A DNA stretch of 64,000 nt from Polytrichum commune (lineage: Eukaryota > Streptophyta > Polytrichopsida > Polytrichales > Polytrichaceae), in the NCBI GenBank assembly GCA_950295325.1, contig OX485804.1, positions 61,286,533 through 61,350,532 on the forward strand, in the 5' to 3' direction. Below the pieces are notes generated by a model. It was not told the origin of the DNA. It searched no databases and saw nothing but the letters and a program-made list of their open reading frames with translations. The translations under genes were made by a program, and so were the position numbers. Below, in pieces: positions 49,956 through 60,927 of this stretch. How positions within the stretch are numbered: position 1 is the stretch's first letter; each line of letters opens with the position of its first letter.

Positions 49956-51249
49956 ATGATGAAATGCCACACTTCTTGTGGTGTAACATACAATAAAATG
50001 ATTGGTACAAAATATGAAGCAAATGACCCAAGCCTTGACAGTCAATATCTAAAGTCACACTTGTTAGTCACAACTGCCCATGGGGAGTGCACTCAATGTG
50101 GCATGTACAAACCCACATGGGTGCACAAAAGGAATATTAATTGTGCCTAGGGGTTGCAAAGTATACTTAAGGTATGGATATTCTTTATTCTAGCTTTGTA
50201 AATATACTAGGCATATTATTAATATAATCCTAGTTATATTTCTACTTTTAGGCCCATAGTCAATTATTATCAAGAGGTCCAAATATGTTTTTCATCGAAT
50301 ATGTGAACCACATTTATATATGAGATTTGTGGTTTAGGATGAGAGGGGGAAAGAAGTTTATCTTGATGTTCAAATTTCATGCCACTGTACAACGCCCCAC
50401 GTTAAATTGTTCAAGGATTAATTTTCAAGTTAATGCACTAGTGAGCATTGTATGTTTTGATGTTTGTGAAGTATTCTTCAGTAAAGTTGGAGGAATGATG
50501 CAAAAGAGGACATATGATGGTTGTGATCTAATAGGAGGCACTAGTGCATTGGCTAGAAATGCAGAATTTAAGGTTGACCCTAAGGACCCAAGTTTCAATA
50601 AAGCTTACAAAAAAAACGACTCACATTTGGTCTAGCCTTGAGCTTGATGGAAATGCCCTATTGTAGATTTGGGGATTACATGAGTATTTTGACAGATGAA
50701 CAATTTGTGGCAACACTACATGAGGGTTTTGTTGATGCACATGCAACATGTGCACAACTAGGGATGAAGCCAATGAAAAACATTGCCTCGATGTTGGCAG
50801 ACAACTCCTTGGGAGCACGAGAGACACATGGAGGCACAACTTTATAGAGACATGAGGGAGGAGGAAGAATGTGATTCTAATCACCTTCTTGGAAGTGCAA
50901 AAGACATTGGTGAAGAGCCTAGAATGTTCGATGAACATTCAATGACAAATGCATCAACCATTGAATTTGAATAAGGCGTATTTTGGATAGTCTTGTTGAT
51001 GGGAATGATGGAAATCCATTACAACATTCTGTATTGCCATTTGTTGAAGTGGATTGGTCTAAAATCTACAACAGTACCTTGGTAAGTGAGTTGAATGATA
51101 ATCTCACGTTGTTCAAGGTTAGGCCCACCAAAATGAAGTATGATATGTTGTATGTCAAACCTAAAGTTCAACTATGTAGAGTGGGGGATAATGATTACTT
51201 ATTGAAATTGGGGCGTGATTGCGCGTATCATTTGTCTCTCAAGCAATAG
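49956..51249 (+). pseudogene. Unrecognised broken coding relic
   Basis: Successive + strand frames at 49956-50150 (with ECTQCGMYKPTW), 50327-50635, 50638-50847, 50783-50974 and 50983-51249 line up end to end with only stops or frameshifts between them, which suggests one old gene. Segments such as EFKVDPKDPSFNKAYKKND and KVQLCRVGDNDYLLKLGRD are not low complexity. No family could be named. A transposon origin is likely, given that a MITE follows at 51336. Confidence 0.35.
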
Positions 51250-51327
51250 TTGAAGGAGTAGAGGAAAACAAGAAAGAAAAAAAAAGCAAGTTGGCCAAAA
51301 CATTGGTCTCCAAGACTTGGATGCATA

Positions 51328-51704
51328 GCAAAAATCTCGGGGGGGGGGGGGGGGGGGGGGGGAGGTAGTGTGTTAAAAAGTTAAGGATATAGGTGCGAAC
51401 AACCACTATTTTATAGGGGGGTATTACTTTCAATTCTCTTCTTTTTTTCACATGCTATCATTATGTAAATTTCTACTTTGGGTTAATAGAAAAATGGCTT
51501 GCATTACTTATAATTCCAAATTACCTATTATTCCATACCCTATAGTACTTTAAAGATGTCCAGTGCCATTTTTGATACCCTATATTACTCGTAAGTTCAT
51601 TTATAATTTTATGCTCCCATGTTTTTAAAATACCCTATCATTTGTTCGCACGTATATTGCTACTCCAACCAATGACTACCCCCCCCCCCCCCCGAGGCAA
51701 AAAT
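51328..51704. mobile_element. Poly-G-ended MITE, copy 2
   Basis: The element spans 51336-51696 with CTCGGGG(n) and (n)CCCCGAG ends and 8-bp duplications GCAAAAAT at 51328-51335 and 51697-51704. It is in the opposite orientation to the copy at 14142. Shared internal landmarks include the motif ATACCCTATCATTTGTTCGC and the stretch around GCTATCATTATGTAAATTTC. It contains no ORF of note and keeps the ancestral interior lacking in copy 1. Confidence 0.87.
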
Positions 51705-52331
51705 ATCAATAGGTGGATTGAGTATTGACAACCAATTAACCTCTCGAATATGCCTTCCAATATGGAAATAGGGCTATGTTGGTATCAAAATAAAAATGGG
51801 TCAATATGGGCCTTTGATTTGATCAATCCTTTGATGGTAGAGTTATAAACCATCATTGCATTTGCTACAATTTTGTGGAAACAAATTCGTATGAGTAACA
51901 TCCAATGGATAAACAAGTATTTCATGATTTCATCAATGATAAATAAACATGTCTTGCTAATATTACTTTAGCCATATTTTCCATATGATTTCTTTGGCAT
52001 ATACATATGATTGGGTCTATACAGTTTATTTATTTTTCACATGTGTATGTACTGAGGGGATTTCCTAGCTACATATTTGTACGTATATCATTTTCAATAG
52101 GGAAAAAATCTTGTACATTATGGAGAATAATTTCATGATCATGCATGCACGTGGTTTCTGATTCTAATAATCTATGCACCCCCTATGTTGTTGCCTAGCC
52201 ACTATTTGGAGCAGCAAGGCGAGTAAGTTGCCAACAATTGCCACAATACCCGCTTTTCATACCCTTTGAAACCAATGTTCAAATGCCAGTAGTAAGAAGC
52301 TAATGACTCACTAATGAAGCCGCTACCACTA

Positions 52332-54518
52332 ATGGCAACCAGTGTGTATGTTTGACAAATTTCATGTGACGTTCAACCTCAAATCCAAAGTGTCACGTGA
52401 CATTTTCAAAAACAAAAATGAATGTCAATTGACATCTAAATTTTATTCCAAAATGTCACCTCAATTTTTGGCTTACACAATATTTTAGAAAACTAATATT
52501 TTAAATAATAAAAAACAAACTTGATTTGTAACAAAAAAAAACTATCAATCGAGCGTAAGTATCCTTTGGTCTCGCATGTTTCTCCAAATGTTGAAGATGG
52601 TAGCCCAATCCATTGCATCCACTTCAAGCCCACAAAGAGAAACCCGCATAAGAGCATCAAGGGTCTTCAAGTTCAACCTATTGCGCAAGTGGCTTTTGAT
52701 TGCATTTTGTTTGGAAAATCCTCTCTCACAAATAGCTATACTTGATGGAATGAGTATAATTTTTTGCCAAAGTTGCATAAGCTTAGGCCAATTTGTGTGC
52801 CATTCCAAATTGCTACCACATATGCGCCAAGCCTCAAATATCGTTTTGTTCTCACACTCATGTTGAAGTGTTTCCGTAAATTCCAAGAGTTCTCCCTTAC
52901 ACATGTCACTCTCTTAATTTCGTAAACAATTCATAAATTAAGAAATATGAATTTCGTAAACTAATCAAAACCCCAACTTATGTATTGAATCCATGATGAA
53001 TCTAGCCAAAGAAAAGCAAGCTTCAAATAAAATTGGCAACCCTATTCACAAGTTATGTTTCCAACTTCATGAAGGCTTGACATTATGGAAAAGAGAACCC
53101 TACTTATGTGAATTTCAATATGCAGATGTTGAGTGAAATTCCGCCAGTGCATCGAATTACAAAGACAAATTAAGAAAAAAATGATTAATTTTATTCACAA
53201 TCACAAAGACTACGCAATTCAAAGTGGAATTTATAGAGAAGCTCCACCAAACCATTTACAACACTGAGGAGGAAAAACTAGCCTTTCAGACTTCAATACA
53301 GATGCCTTTCCACTTATGCATTGCGATTAGAGAGAAATGCACGACATACAGAAAAGAAGTCAAGAGCCTTGAATTTAGGCGTCTTTCTCCACTTTTTGCT
53401 TCTGAATCTGCAGCCAGACTCTGCTATCTCTACCGCCAAAAGCAACGGACAGAAACTCTCAAAGGTGATCAACATGGGTGAATATCTTGCACTTCAGTAC
53501 AGAGGCTCTGAGGCTCACAATTACGTATGCTCCTCCTTTTGCTTGATTCTAGTTGAATGTATCTATTTATCTATCTACCTATATGTTGAACAATCAATAT
53601 CAACCGATATCCTCTTGAAGCATATTATATCCTTTAGTGGTAAAGAGAAAGAATAAAAAGTTGTTCAATTGGTGAGGTCTGATCTAGGTCTCTGAACTGG
53701 AATTGTGAAGTATAAAAACACTTTTAGTGCGCTGGCCAACAAAAGGTTGTTACAAGAAGGAATATTGATCGTCATTGGGAATTAATTGGTTCCAGGTGTT
53801 TCCAGAGAGGCAGGAGAAGTGGAAAGCAACCACACAACCACACAATCACAAATTCATAATTATAGGTTAATTATCCCAACAGAACAATTCACTCTGGAAC
53901 AAAGTGCGCTACAATCAATCCTAACCGAAAGCAGGTGCTGATCTTCGTGTCACTTCTGTGTCATTTTTGCAATAAGAAGCCTCTCCAGCTCCAAGAAAGC
54001 TCAAAGGGATTCAGATGCTTTCAACAAGGGAGCTTTGCGATTCAAAGGGAATTGCTCAAAACAACTTTGGTTGAAAGCAAAAAAAACTCACATTGGTTGG
54101 AAGCAAGAAAACTCATATGGAGTGGAGGATGTGCAAGCACCACGGTGATACAAACATTTGCCTCGCCATGTTCCTAGTTAGTCTCGCTCTCCGATCACCG
54201 TCTTAGCTCCAGGTTACAAAGGAAATTGCAAGAGCAAAGTTGAACTTAAGTATGTGAGTGAGTGTAGGAAGTTCTCCTACTGTTATGGGTTATGTTTTCC
54301 GGATACTTGAGCTGCACTTTATAGTACTCAAGTAATACGTGTCATTTCAATTTCTAGTGTGTCAATTGACGTGTGGTTTTTTTCTTCACAAGTCACAGTA
54401 CGTGTCAATTTCTAGATTGTGCGTGTCAATTGACGTGCATTTTTTTTTGTGCAAGTTTTTGTGTGTCAAAAGAGAAAAACTTGCAAAAACTTTGTCAAAC
54501 ATATACACTGATGGCAAC
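52332..54518 (-). mobile_element. hAT transposon with complete ends
   Basis: The 2171-bp element (52340-54510) has inverted ends CAGTGTGTATGTTTGACAAA and CAGTGTATATGTTTGACAAA (one mismatch) and a perfect 8-bp duplication ATGGCAAC at 52332-52339 and 54511-54518. It holds the C-terminal domain of a hAT transposase on the minus strand. The length is short for an autonomous hAT, and the rest of the transposase was not recognised, so it is probably internally deleted. The unexplained interior at 53220-53650 contains two overlapping + strand ORFs of 85 and 111 codons with no family motif. Confidence 0.88.
52545..52904 (-). pseudogene. hAT transposase C-terminal dimerisation domain
   Basis: A 119-codon frame matches the hAT-C (Dimer_Tnp_hAT) pattern: WPKLMQLW, then ILIPSSIAICERGFSKQNAI, then a basic RNRL segment with LDALMRVSL. 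The ERGFS block and the following Arg/Leu helix are the hallmarks of this domain. The catalytic RNase H-like core and the N-terminal BED finger were not found upstream (above 52904) in any readable frame. It lies inside the hAT element at 52340-54510, whose transposition it once served. Confidence 0.85.
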
Positions 54519-54857
54519 CATGCCAATGAGCCTTGGCTAAAAATGGGTGGTTGTCATCGCCAAAAACGGCCCACTACTACCTGACAAGCCTACATGTAGC
54601 ATGCTACCTTCTGATTACGGCGACGTACAATTAATTGCCTCAGTGTTCCCGAATACAATTCTCGAATAGTTTGTGACATATTCCCAATCCCACCCAACTA
54701 AATAATGTTATATGCATAGTTATGGAACTTCAAATTTCCACACCGAGGAAAGTTCTACGAATAACATGGGCTTAGATCAATGGCCGACCCTCCCACACGT
54801 TTGGTTTCTTGTGGTTGGCTACATGCTAGTAGGTTTGTCGGCACTCAATGTTCTAAA

Positions 54858-55085
54858 ACACTACACTAAATATTGTATGTAGTGTCTCTTACTAGTCGTA
54901 GTTACACAATGCTATATCATTTTACCATCGATGTAATTTTTTTAAAACCAAGTAACAATGTTAATGTATTATAATGTCCAAACAACCGATTTGACCTTTG
55001 TTGGCAGAAAATGAGATATACAGTAAATAGTTATAGCATTGCATAATTCCAAATAGTGAGTGACACCAAATACAAGCTGTAGTGT
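54858..55085. mobile_element. CTACACT-family short element, 228 bp
   Basis: Ends ACACTAC and GTAGTGT are inverted. Similarity extends inward with gaps for about 60 bp (AATGCTATA and its partner on the right). No coding sequence and no certain target duplication are present. Confidence 0.6.
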
Positions 55086-55414
55086 ACTATCTGCCCACAG
55101 GAGGGTGGGCAGCATTATGGGATCTTCTCCACATAGACGTTTTACTATAGAGATTTGTGGCCTGGGACCGCCAAAAATGTGAGCATTTTGTGATGTTATT
55201 AACCTCTGAAGTGCAAGAAGATGTGTCAGCACATTCTGTATTGACTGGAATACATTATGTCATCACTTCGCCCAGTAGCCAAACACATAATCTGTTCAAT
55301 AGTTTTTGCAGAGGTAAAAGTAAAAAAAGCCCGGGGTTTAAAAATATGGAGGAATACTGATGGAGGGGGCGTGTGAGGAGAGGAGTACTGTACGTACTTT
55401 ACTTGCTGCAATTA

Positions 55415-55744
55415 TCACTGTTGACAATGTGCGTTTCCTGGGAATTTTAAGGTGACGCTCTGATTCGTTCCGGGCGCGTGCAAAGTTGGGGAAGTCTTAT
55501 GACAATGTCCACCATTACTGGGCATCTTATATATACACAAAGGTGGCGATGAGGCAAAGGAAAAAACCAGAATAATAATGCCTGCCAGTGCCAGCACCAA
55601 TGGGCGTTGACGGAGCAAGGAGACAAGGTGGGCGTAGTAATAAGGTACCGAACAAGGGAAGGGGCAGCCACTTGATGAGTCGAGGTTGAGGGAGTACTTT
55701 TCCCCAATGTAAGAATGGATTTCGTTAAAGATGTTGGTGGCCAT
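55415..55744 (-). CDS. Possible small membrane protein, hypothetical
   Basis: A 109-codon frame starting MATNIFNEIHSYIGEKYSLN has one clear hydrophobic segment (LVLALAGIIILVFSFA, residues about 49-64) and moderately GC-rich third positions compared with its surroundings. An overlapping frame (55447-55707) is also open, and TATATATAAG on the minus strand falls inside the frame. No homologue family was recognised, so it could be a chance ORF. Confidence 0.25.
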   Translation of the reverse strand: MATNIFNEIHSYIGEKYSLNLDSSSGCPFPCSVPYYYAHLVSLLRQRPLVLALAGIIILVFSFASSPPLCIYKMPSNGGHCHKTSPTLHAPGTNQSVTLKFPGNAHCQQ

Positions 55745-56286
55745 TAACTAAGCATGGCATGTGCCCCGGCCCTCTGCCTACATTCTACAAGGTACCATGC
55801 ACAACTGCTACGAAGAACTACGACCAAAATACTCTACCATGCATGGCCATCACGGGGGCTGATCTTTCTGCATGGATATACATGGGTCCGGATATACATG
55901 TGGATGTTGCCTTGCCTCGGCCTCCTTGGTTGCTACTTGCTCTCATGACTTCGCCCCATGCCAAGATTTCCCAAACTCATCAACCACTTGAAGCAGACAA
56001 GTACAAAAGCATGCAAACTTCAGACAACCCCAGCACTCTGATCCCAGGACTCTTGCATCCCCTACCCTACACCAACACTCAATTGCGACTGCATTGACTC
56101 ACCAAGCTGACTGATCAGATGATCAACTGACACGAGATAAGGTCGAGGCACCCATAATCGATCAGGTCCATTTAATCACTCAGGCGGTCGTGTAATGTTG
56201 ACGTGGACGAGATCTGTATATTTTGTAGGCGAACGTAGTTAAGGTTTATATGGTAACGACTTGTGATTGATTATCTTCATAAGAGT

Positions 56287-56500
56287 TTTGACCAGTGATC
56301 GGGGAGATTTTTGGGCATAATCGGTTGAGATCCTAGTGTTTGCAAGTCCAACCGGTTACATGTTGACAACCTTTGGTTTTCCTTTATCAAATTGGGGGAT
56401 ATTCTATACATTCCTCTAAAATGATCGGTAATTTTCTTGCAGTCTTGAACTTCAACCGGTTATTTCTCAAACTCGTAACTAACGGCCGGTTCTCCCCGAT
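56287..56500 (-). repeat. AACCGG-containing interspersed repeat, copy 3
   Basis: On the minus strand it matches the other two copies through AACCGGTTGAAGTTCAAGAC, CCGATCATTTTAGAGGAATG and ATGCCCAAAAATC. Confidence 0.65.
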
Positions 56501-57269
56501 CATAGGTTTTGACAACTATCGTAATCAAGCATTAGAATTTGGAAGAGGGGTTATGGGTTAACCTATAGTAGATCGTTTTAACTTCTTACCCTGACTATAA
56601 TACCATTTCAAATTTGTAGCGATTTCCATATTCGTGGAAGGAAAAATCTACATTCTCCTTAGAATTTGTTTCTTTTTGTAAGAAAATTAATTCCCCGCTC
56701 TTACTCCTCCTAAACATATGCAAACTCTCTTGTTTTATCGGCTATAGATGCCTCAACCTTATGCCACCTCCAGATGTGGGGGTGTCATGGCATGCACCCA
56801 AGTTACCTAGCTACTACTATGTAGTACCCATTTATTAAAGTGGTAACCCGTGTTCACACTTTTGGTGTCATCTTTCTTCTCTATACCATTCCTTTGTCTT
56901 TAGTAACAAGGATTTCACACTTTTGGTACTAGTAGGGCATATGTATTTGACTTGATACTTTTGTTTCCGATATCCTTCAGGTTTATATACCATACAAGAG
57001 CGTGGCCCGACCCTTCAAACCTAGATAAAATTGTCCTAGTATCAATATGGTTTAGAATGGTATTTCTCCCCAAATAATAACTCGGGTATACCAAGATTCT
57101 CTCACCTTTAGACAACCCCATCCAAATTCTAGGGCTTTTGCATTCCCTACCCTACAACAACACCCCAACTTGGCCTCATTGATTCATCATTTGACACACA
57201 CTACCCCACCAACAGATGTGGGGGGTGTCGTGGCATACACCGATGTCACTTGGCTGTTGGAGTTATCCT

Positions 57270-57637
57270 CAGACCGTGTAAAAAAAACTCATGATTTGAT
57301 TGGAGAGTTTGGCCCACTTTTTGACATTCTGTGATGATTGAGGAGTGTTAAAGTGGTGTCGGAACTCCCAACTTTACCGAGATGAAGGGGGAAGCATTTG
57401 ACTTGGGCCAAAGACGGCTATATAAAAATGACCTCCTCATCAAACTTTTAAGAACACGATCTTTAGGTGCCTTGAAAGTTCGCAATGCAAAGTCGGACCC
57501 TTCTCCTTTATTTCACTAGAATGGGATGGGGGGGGGGGGGGGGATCCAACACCACTTTTACACTCCTCAATCAATCATCATAGAATGTCGAAAGTGAGCC
57601 AACCTCCCCAACCGAACCACGGGTTTTGGAGCGACTG
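57270..57637. mobile_element. Foldback element upstream of NCED
   Basis: Arms of roughly 100 bp are inverted, for example GACATTCTGTGATGATTGAG near 57340 and its partner near 57580. The ends are CAG (57270) and CTG (57637). Mismatches between arms are mainly C-to-T or G-to-A changes. The centre contains a run of 17 G (57530-57545). No target duplication was seen. Confidence 0.65.
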
Positions 57638-57639
57638 TA

Positions 57640-59136
57640 AGAATGCCTGTATTACACCAGTATTATTATGTAGTGCCCCCATACGTGGTAAGGTAAAGTG
57701 AGAGGCAGGCAGGCCGGCCCTTGCAATTTCACAACAGGGACTTAAGAAGATGATGACAAGACGCATGTGGCGGCCTAATGAGTTCACAGACCAGAAAGAA
57801 TTAAGGCAGGCCTGATGTATGTGCTTGCTTGCTTGCTAGCTAGCTAGGTAGGGAGGGCGAAAAAGAGCACAGTGCGTTTGCATGGGGCGCTGCAGCAGGC
57901 GGAAGTGGCGGTGTGAAGGGAGACGTGGGGAAGTACAGGGAGTGGGGCCGAGCGGGGGAGTGAGGTGGCGGCGGGCGAGTGGAGGAAGGAGCGGCCCAGG
58001 GGGGTGAGTCGAAAGCCATCCGCACTGTGGAACGGGACAGCGCAACCCTCCGCAGGCCTTTATATGGGAACACCCTCCGACAATCTATCCGCACCTACCA
58101 CACAAGCATACAACAAATCGAAGTTGTAGCCGCAGATGAGGAGGAGGAGGAGTAGTGCAGCACTATCTATTGCACTGCCCACACCATCCCCCCGAGCCCC
58201 GCCCAGGAGGCAGGCCATCGCCACAGGTCCCCCCCCCCCCCGCGCCATGCCGCGTCGGCCTGCTGCTGCTACTGCTACTGCCACTGCTACTGCTGCATCT
58301 GTTGTTGTTCTTCCCACCCTTGCTCGGACTCTTCGCTTACTCATAAGTGAGTACGAGGCAGCGGGTACCATGATGTCGTAGGTAGAGCATGGCCAAGGGG
58401 TGGTATCGTGGTCCATCATCATACATCATGGCCGCGTCCTAGCCTGTGCTACGCTATGCTGATGTGTTGAGGATTGATTGAGTGATTGTCGACGGCCACT
58501 GGAGTGGGACACTGTTGGAGTAGATTCCGAAGCTGGGACACAGTTCACTTGACGGTTACAGAGGGAAAGGAAAGGCCTTGCACTTATTTACTTCACACTA
58601 CTGCACTGAAAGATCACCGAAATTGGGCTGCTCATAAAATCAGTCCATTCCTCCTAACACTAGTAGGGCACCAATTCAGCTCATCACAAACTTTCGATTG
58701 AAACCCGCCGAATTTCGAGTTTGTGGAGCTGGTGGGTTGGTTGTTTGGTTGGTTGATTGGTTGAATGAAGCAAGACGGTCCTTTAGTAACAAATTTACTC
58801 TCCTGTTGGGAAGCGGTTGCCGAGAATTTGGGAGCTGCATCTCCTCCTCGTAAGGGAGCATTGCAAAATTGAGAAGCAGCAGAATTGTGCGAAAGAGTGC
58901 ATCGTGAATGCTGACACGAGAGCTGACCTTGAGTTTCGAGCTGTGCGACGATCAGAGATGGAAGCAGTCCGGAACGACGTGGTGGCGGATCCCCTCCTCC
59001 TGGTGCACTGAACACCGAGGTGGGTTAGGGCGGTAGACGAGAGCAGGAGCCTGTACATGGAGAGTTGGCAGTCTGTGTGTGAGAGAAAAGCTGAGAAGTT
59101 GTCATTCAGAACCGCCTTATTATCCGAGAACGTGGA
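57640..59136 (+). promoter_or_regulatory. NCED upstream region and probable leader
   Basis: This stretch is clearly more GC-rich than the sequence left of it and has no convincing ORF of its own. ACGTGG cores, the type bound by bZIP/ABRE factors, occur near 58977 and just before the NCED ATG (about 59130). A good TATA-like TATAAAGG lies on the minus strand near 58058-58067 and would point away from NCED. Simple repeats occur at 57821-57847 (GCTT/GCTA) and 58259-58303 (CTGCTA-like). No confident + strand TATA box was found, so the exact promoter is undetermined. Confidence 0.4.
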
Positions 59137-59155
59137 ATGGCTTGCATCGATTTAG
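59057..59155 (+). other. Upstream ORF overlapping the NCED start
   Basis: An ATG at 59057 opens a 32-codon frame that ends at TAG 59153-59155, beyond the NCED ATG at 59137 and out of frame with it. If transcription starts upstream of 59057, ribosomes using this ATG would pass over the NCED start, which would lower its translation. The transcription start is not known, so this rests on sequence alone. Confidence 0.4.
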
Positions 59156-60927
59156 CAGTTAGTAGAGGAAGCAGTGTTAGAAAGGTTGGCACCCCATCAT
59201 CCAGACTGAGCAGCGAGTATGCAGTGCGCAGTCCACAGGCAGTGGCGGTGCCACGCAAGAGCGACTTCGATCACTCCAAATTGTACACAACGGAGAAGCA
59301 GCAGCAGAAGAAGTCATCTTCTTCTTCGTCGTCGTCTGACTCACCATGCCTGATGACCCCAGCCGCCAAGCCTGCGAAGAAGCACCTCAACTTCGCACAG
59401 CGCCTCGCGGAGAAGGTGTTGGACACCGTGGAGCGCAACTTGGAGAGTCGACATTTGCGTGATGAGTCGCCGCTGCCATCAACGGTGGACCCCCATGTGC
59501 AGTTGGAGGGGAATTTCTACCCTGTGGAGGAGTCGGCAGCCCAGCACGGGTTGGAGGTCGATGGCACCTTGCCTGCGTGTTTGCACGGCGTGTATGTGCG
59601 CAATGGGCCTAACCCCCAATTTTTCCCAACGGGCAGGCACCACCTGTTCGATGGCGATGGGATGTTGCATGCGGTGACATTTGATCAAGGCTCGGTGAGC
59701 TATGCTTGCCGCTACACGCGCACGTACCGGTTTCGGGAGGAGGAGCGATGTGGGCGAGCATTCTTTCCCAAACCCATTGGCGAGCTGCATGGCTATGGCG
59801 GGGTGGCGAGGTTGCTCATGTACTGGACACGGTCGTTGTTGGGGATTCTGGATGCGTCACAGGGGATGGGGATGGCGAATGCGGGGTTGGTGTTCTTCAA
59901 TGGAAGGTTGCTTGCGATCTCGGAGGATGACATCCCCATGGAGGTGCGCATTACCGAAGAGAATGACATTGAGACCGTGGGCCGCTACGACTTTCATGGA
60001 CAGCTCAAGCATTCCATGATTGCGCATCCCAAGATAGACCCAGACACCGGGGAACTTTTCAGTCTCAGTTACAACGTTTTGTCGGCGCCGTATTTGAAAT
60101 ACTTGATTTTCTCTGCAGATGGTGAGAAGAAGGCCGAGGTGCCCGTCACATTGCCCGAGGCTGCCATGACCCATGACTTCGCCATCACCAAAAACTTCGT
60201 GGTCATCCCAGACCAACAGATCGTGTTCCGCCTCAAGGAAATGCTCACAGGTGGATCCCCGGTTGTGCTCGATGGCACCAAGGTGCCTCGCTTCGGCGTG
60301 ATGCCCCGGTACGCCACCTCCGAAGATGAGCTGCAATGGATCCAGGTCCCTGACTGCTTCTTCTTTCACTTATACAACGCTTGGGAAGAGGGTGACGAGG
60401 TTGTGGTCATTGGCTCCTCCATGACCCCGGCAGACATCATCTTCAAAACCTCCGAAGTGCCACGCGCAACACTCACCGAGGTTCGCTTAAACCGAACAAC
60501 AGGGCTGTCACGCAAACGTGACCTCGGCAGTTTGAACTTAGAAGTGGGAAAAATGAATCCCCAATACGTGGGCGTCCAGACCCAATTCATGTACCTCGCC
60601 ATAGTCGAACCATGGCCGAAGGTTTCGGGTCTCGCTAAAATGGATCTCCAGACCGGTGAAGTGGTTGCTCGATACAATTATGGCCCCAATCGGTTCGGGG
60701 GTGAGCCTGTGTTCGTTCCTCGCACCTCAGACCCTGGCGCTGCCGAGGATGACGGTTTTTTGCTTGCATTCATGCACGACGAGGATTCTGGCTTGTCTGA
60801 GCTTCTCGTGTTGGATGCGGCTTCTCCATCGTTGCAACCGGTGGCATCCGTGAAGCTGCCATCGCGAGTTCCTTACGGCTTCCACGGTGCCTTCATCCCC
60901 GCCGACGAGTTGTCCCGCAGGGCGTAA
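59137..60927 (+). CDS. NCED: 9-cis-epoxycarotenoid dioxygenase, plastid, intronless
   Basis: The 596-residue protein belongs to the carotenoid cleavage dioxygenase family. NCEDs cleave 9-cis-violaxanthin or 9'-cis-neoxanthin at the 11,12 bond to give xanthoxin, the committed step of abscisic acid synthesis, on plastid membranes. The four iron-binding histidines are all present: H297 (MIAHPKIDPDTGELF), H346 (MTHDFAI), H411 (FFFHLYNAWEEGD) and H583 (VPYGFHGAF). The first 75 or so residues are Ser/Lys-rich and variable, as in a transit peptide. Residues 83-105 (HLNFAQRLAEKVLDTVERNL) resemble the amphipathic membrane-docking helix of the family. VYVRNGPNPQF (152-162) and HHLFDGDGMLHAV are typical family blocks. 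Length and lack of introns match plant NCEDs. The start is the first ATG that keeps the transit-like region. NCED is preferred over CCD1/CCD4 because of overall motif agreement and the single exon; which paralogue it is cannot be told. Codon use is much more GC-rich than the flanks. Confidence 0.95.
   Translation: MACIDLAVSRGSSVRKVGTPSSRLSSEYAVRSPQAVAVPRKSDFDHSKLYTTEKQQQKKSSSSSSSSDSPCLMTPAAKPAKKHLNFAQRLAEKVLDTVERNLESRHLRDESPLPSTVDPHVQLEGNFYPVEESAAQHGLEVDGTLPACLHGVYVRNGPNPQFFPTGRHHLFDGDGMLHAVTFDQGSVSYACRYTRTYRFREEERCGRAFFPKPIGELHGYGGVARLLMYWTRSLLGILDASQGMGMANAGLVFFNGRLLAISEDDIPMEVRITEENDIETVGRYDFHGQLKHSMIAHPKIDPDTGELFSLSYNVLSAPYLKYLIFSADGEKKAEVPVTLPEAAMTHDFAITKNFVVIPDQQIVFRLKEMLTGGSPVVLDGTKVPRFGVMPRYATSEDELQWIQVPDCFFFHLYNAWEEGDEVVVIGSSMTPADIIFKTSEVPRATLTEVRLNRTTGLSRKRDLGSLNLEVGKMNPQYVGVQTQFMYLAIVEPWPKVSGLAKMDLQTGEVVARYNYGPNRFGGEPVFVPRTSDPGAAEDDGFLLAFMHDEDSGLSELLVLDAASPSLQPVASVKLPSRVPYGFHGAFIPADELSRRA

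Larger units (their letters stand above)
55086..57269. other. Intergenic DNA with one repeat and one doubtful ORF
   Basis: Holds the doubtful small ORF at 55415-55744 and the AACCGG repeat at 56287-56500. No other gene motif is seen; ORFs at 55754-56097 are unassigned. Confidence 0.35.

Noticed and set aside
58060-58422. 120-codon minus-strand ORF upstream of NCED
   Set aside because: Low-complexity Ala/Gly/Leu caused by a CTGCTA-like microsatellite; overlapping frames on the other strand are equally open.
59439-60677. Minus-strand and other-frame ORFs of 70-170 codons over the NCED gene
   Set aside because: Shadows of the GC-rich NCED coding sequence.
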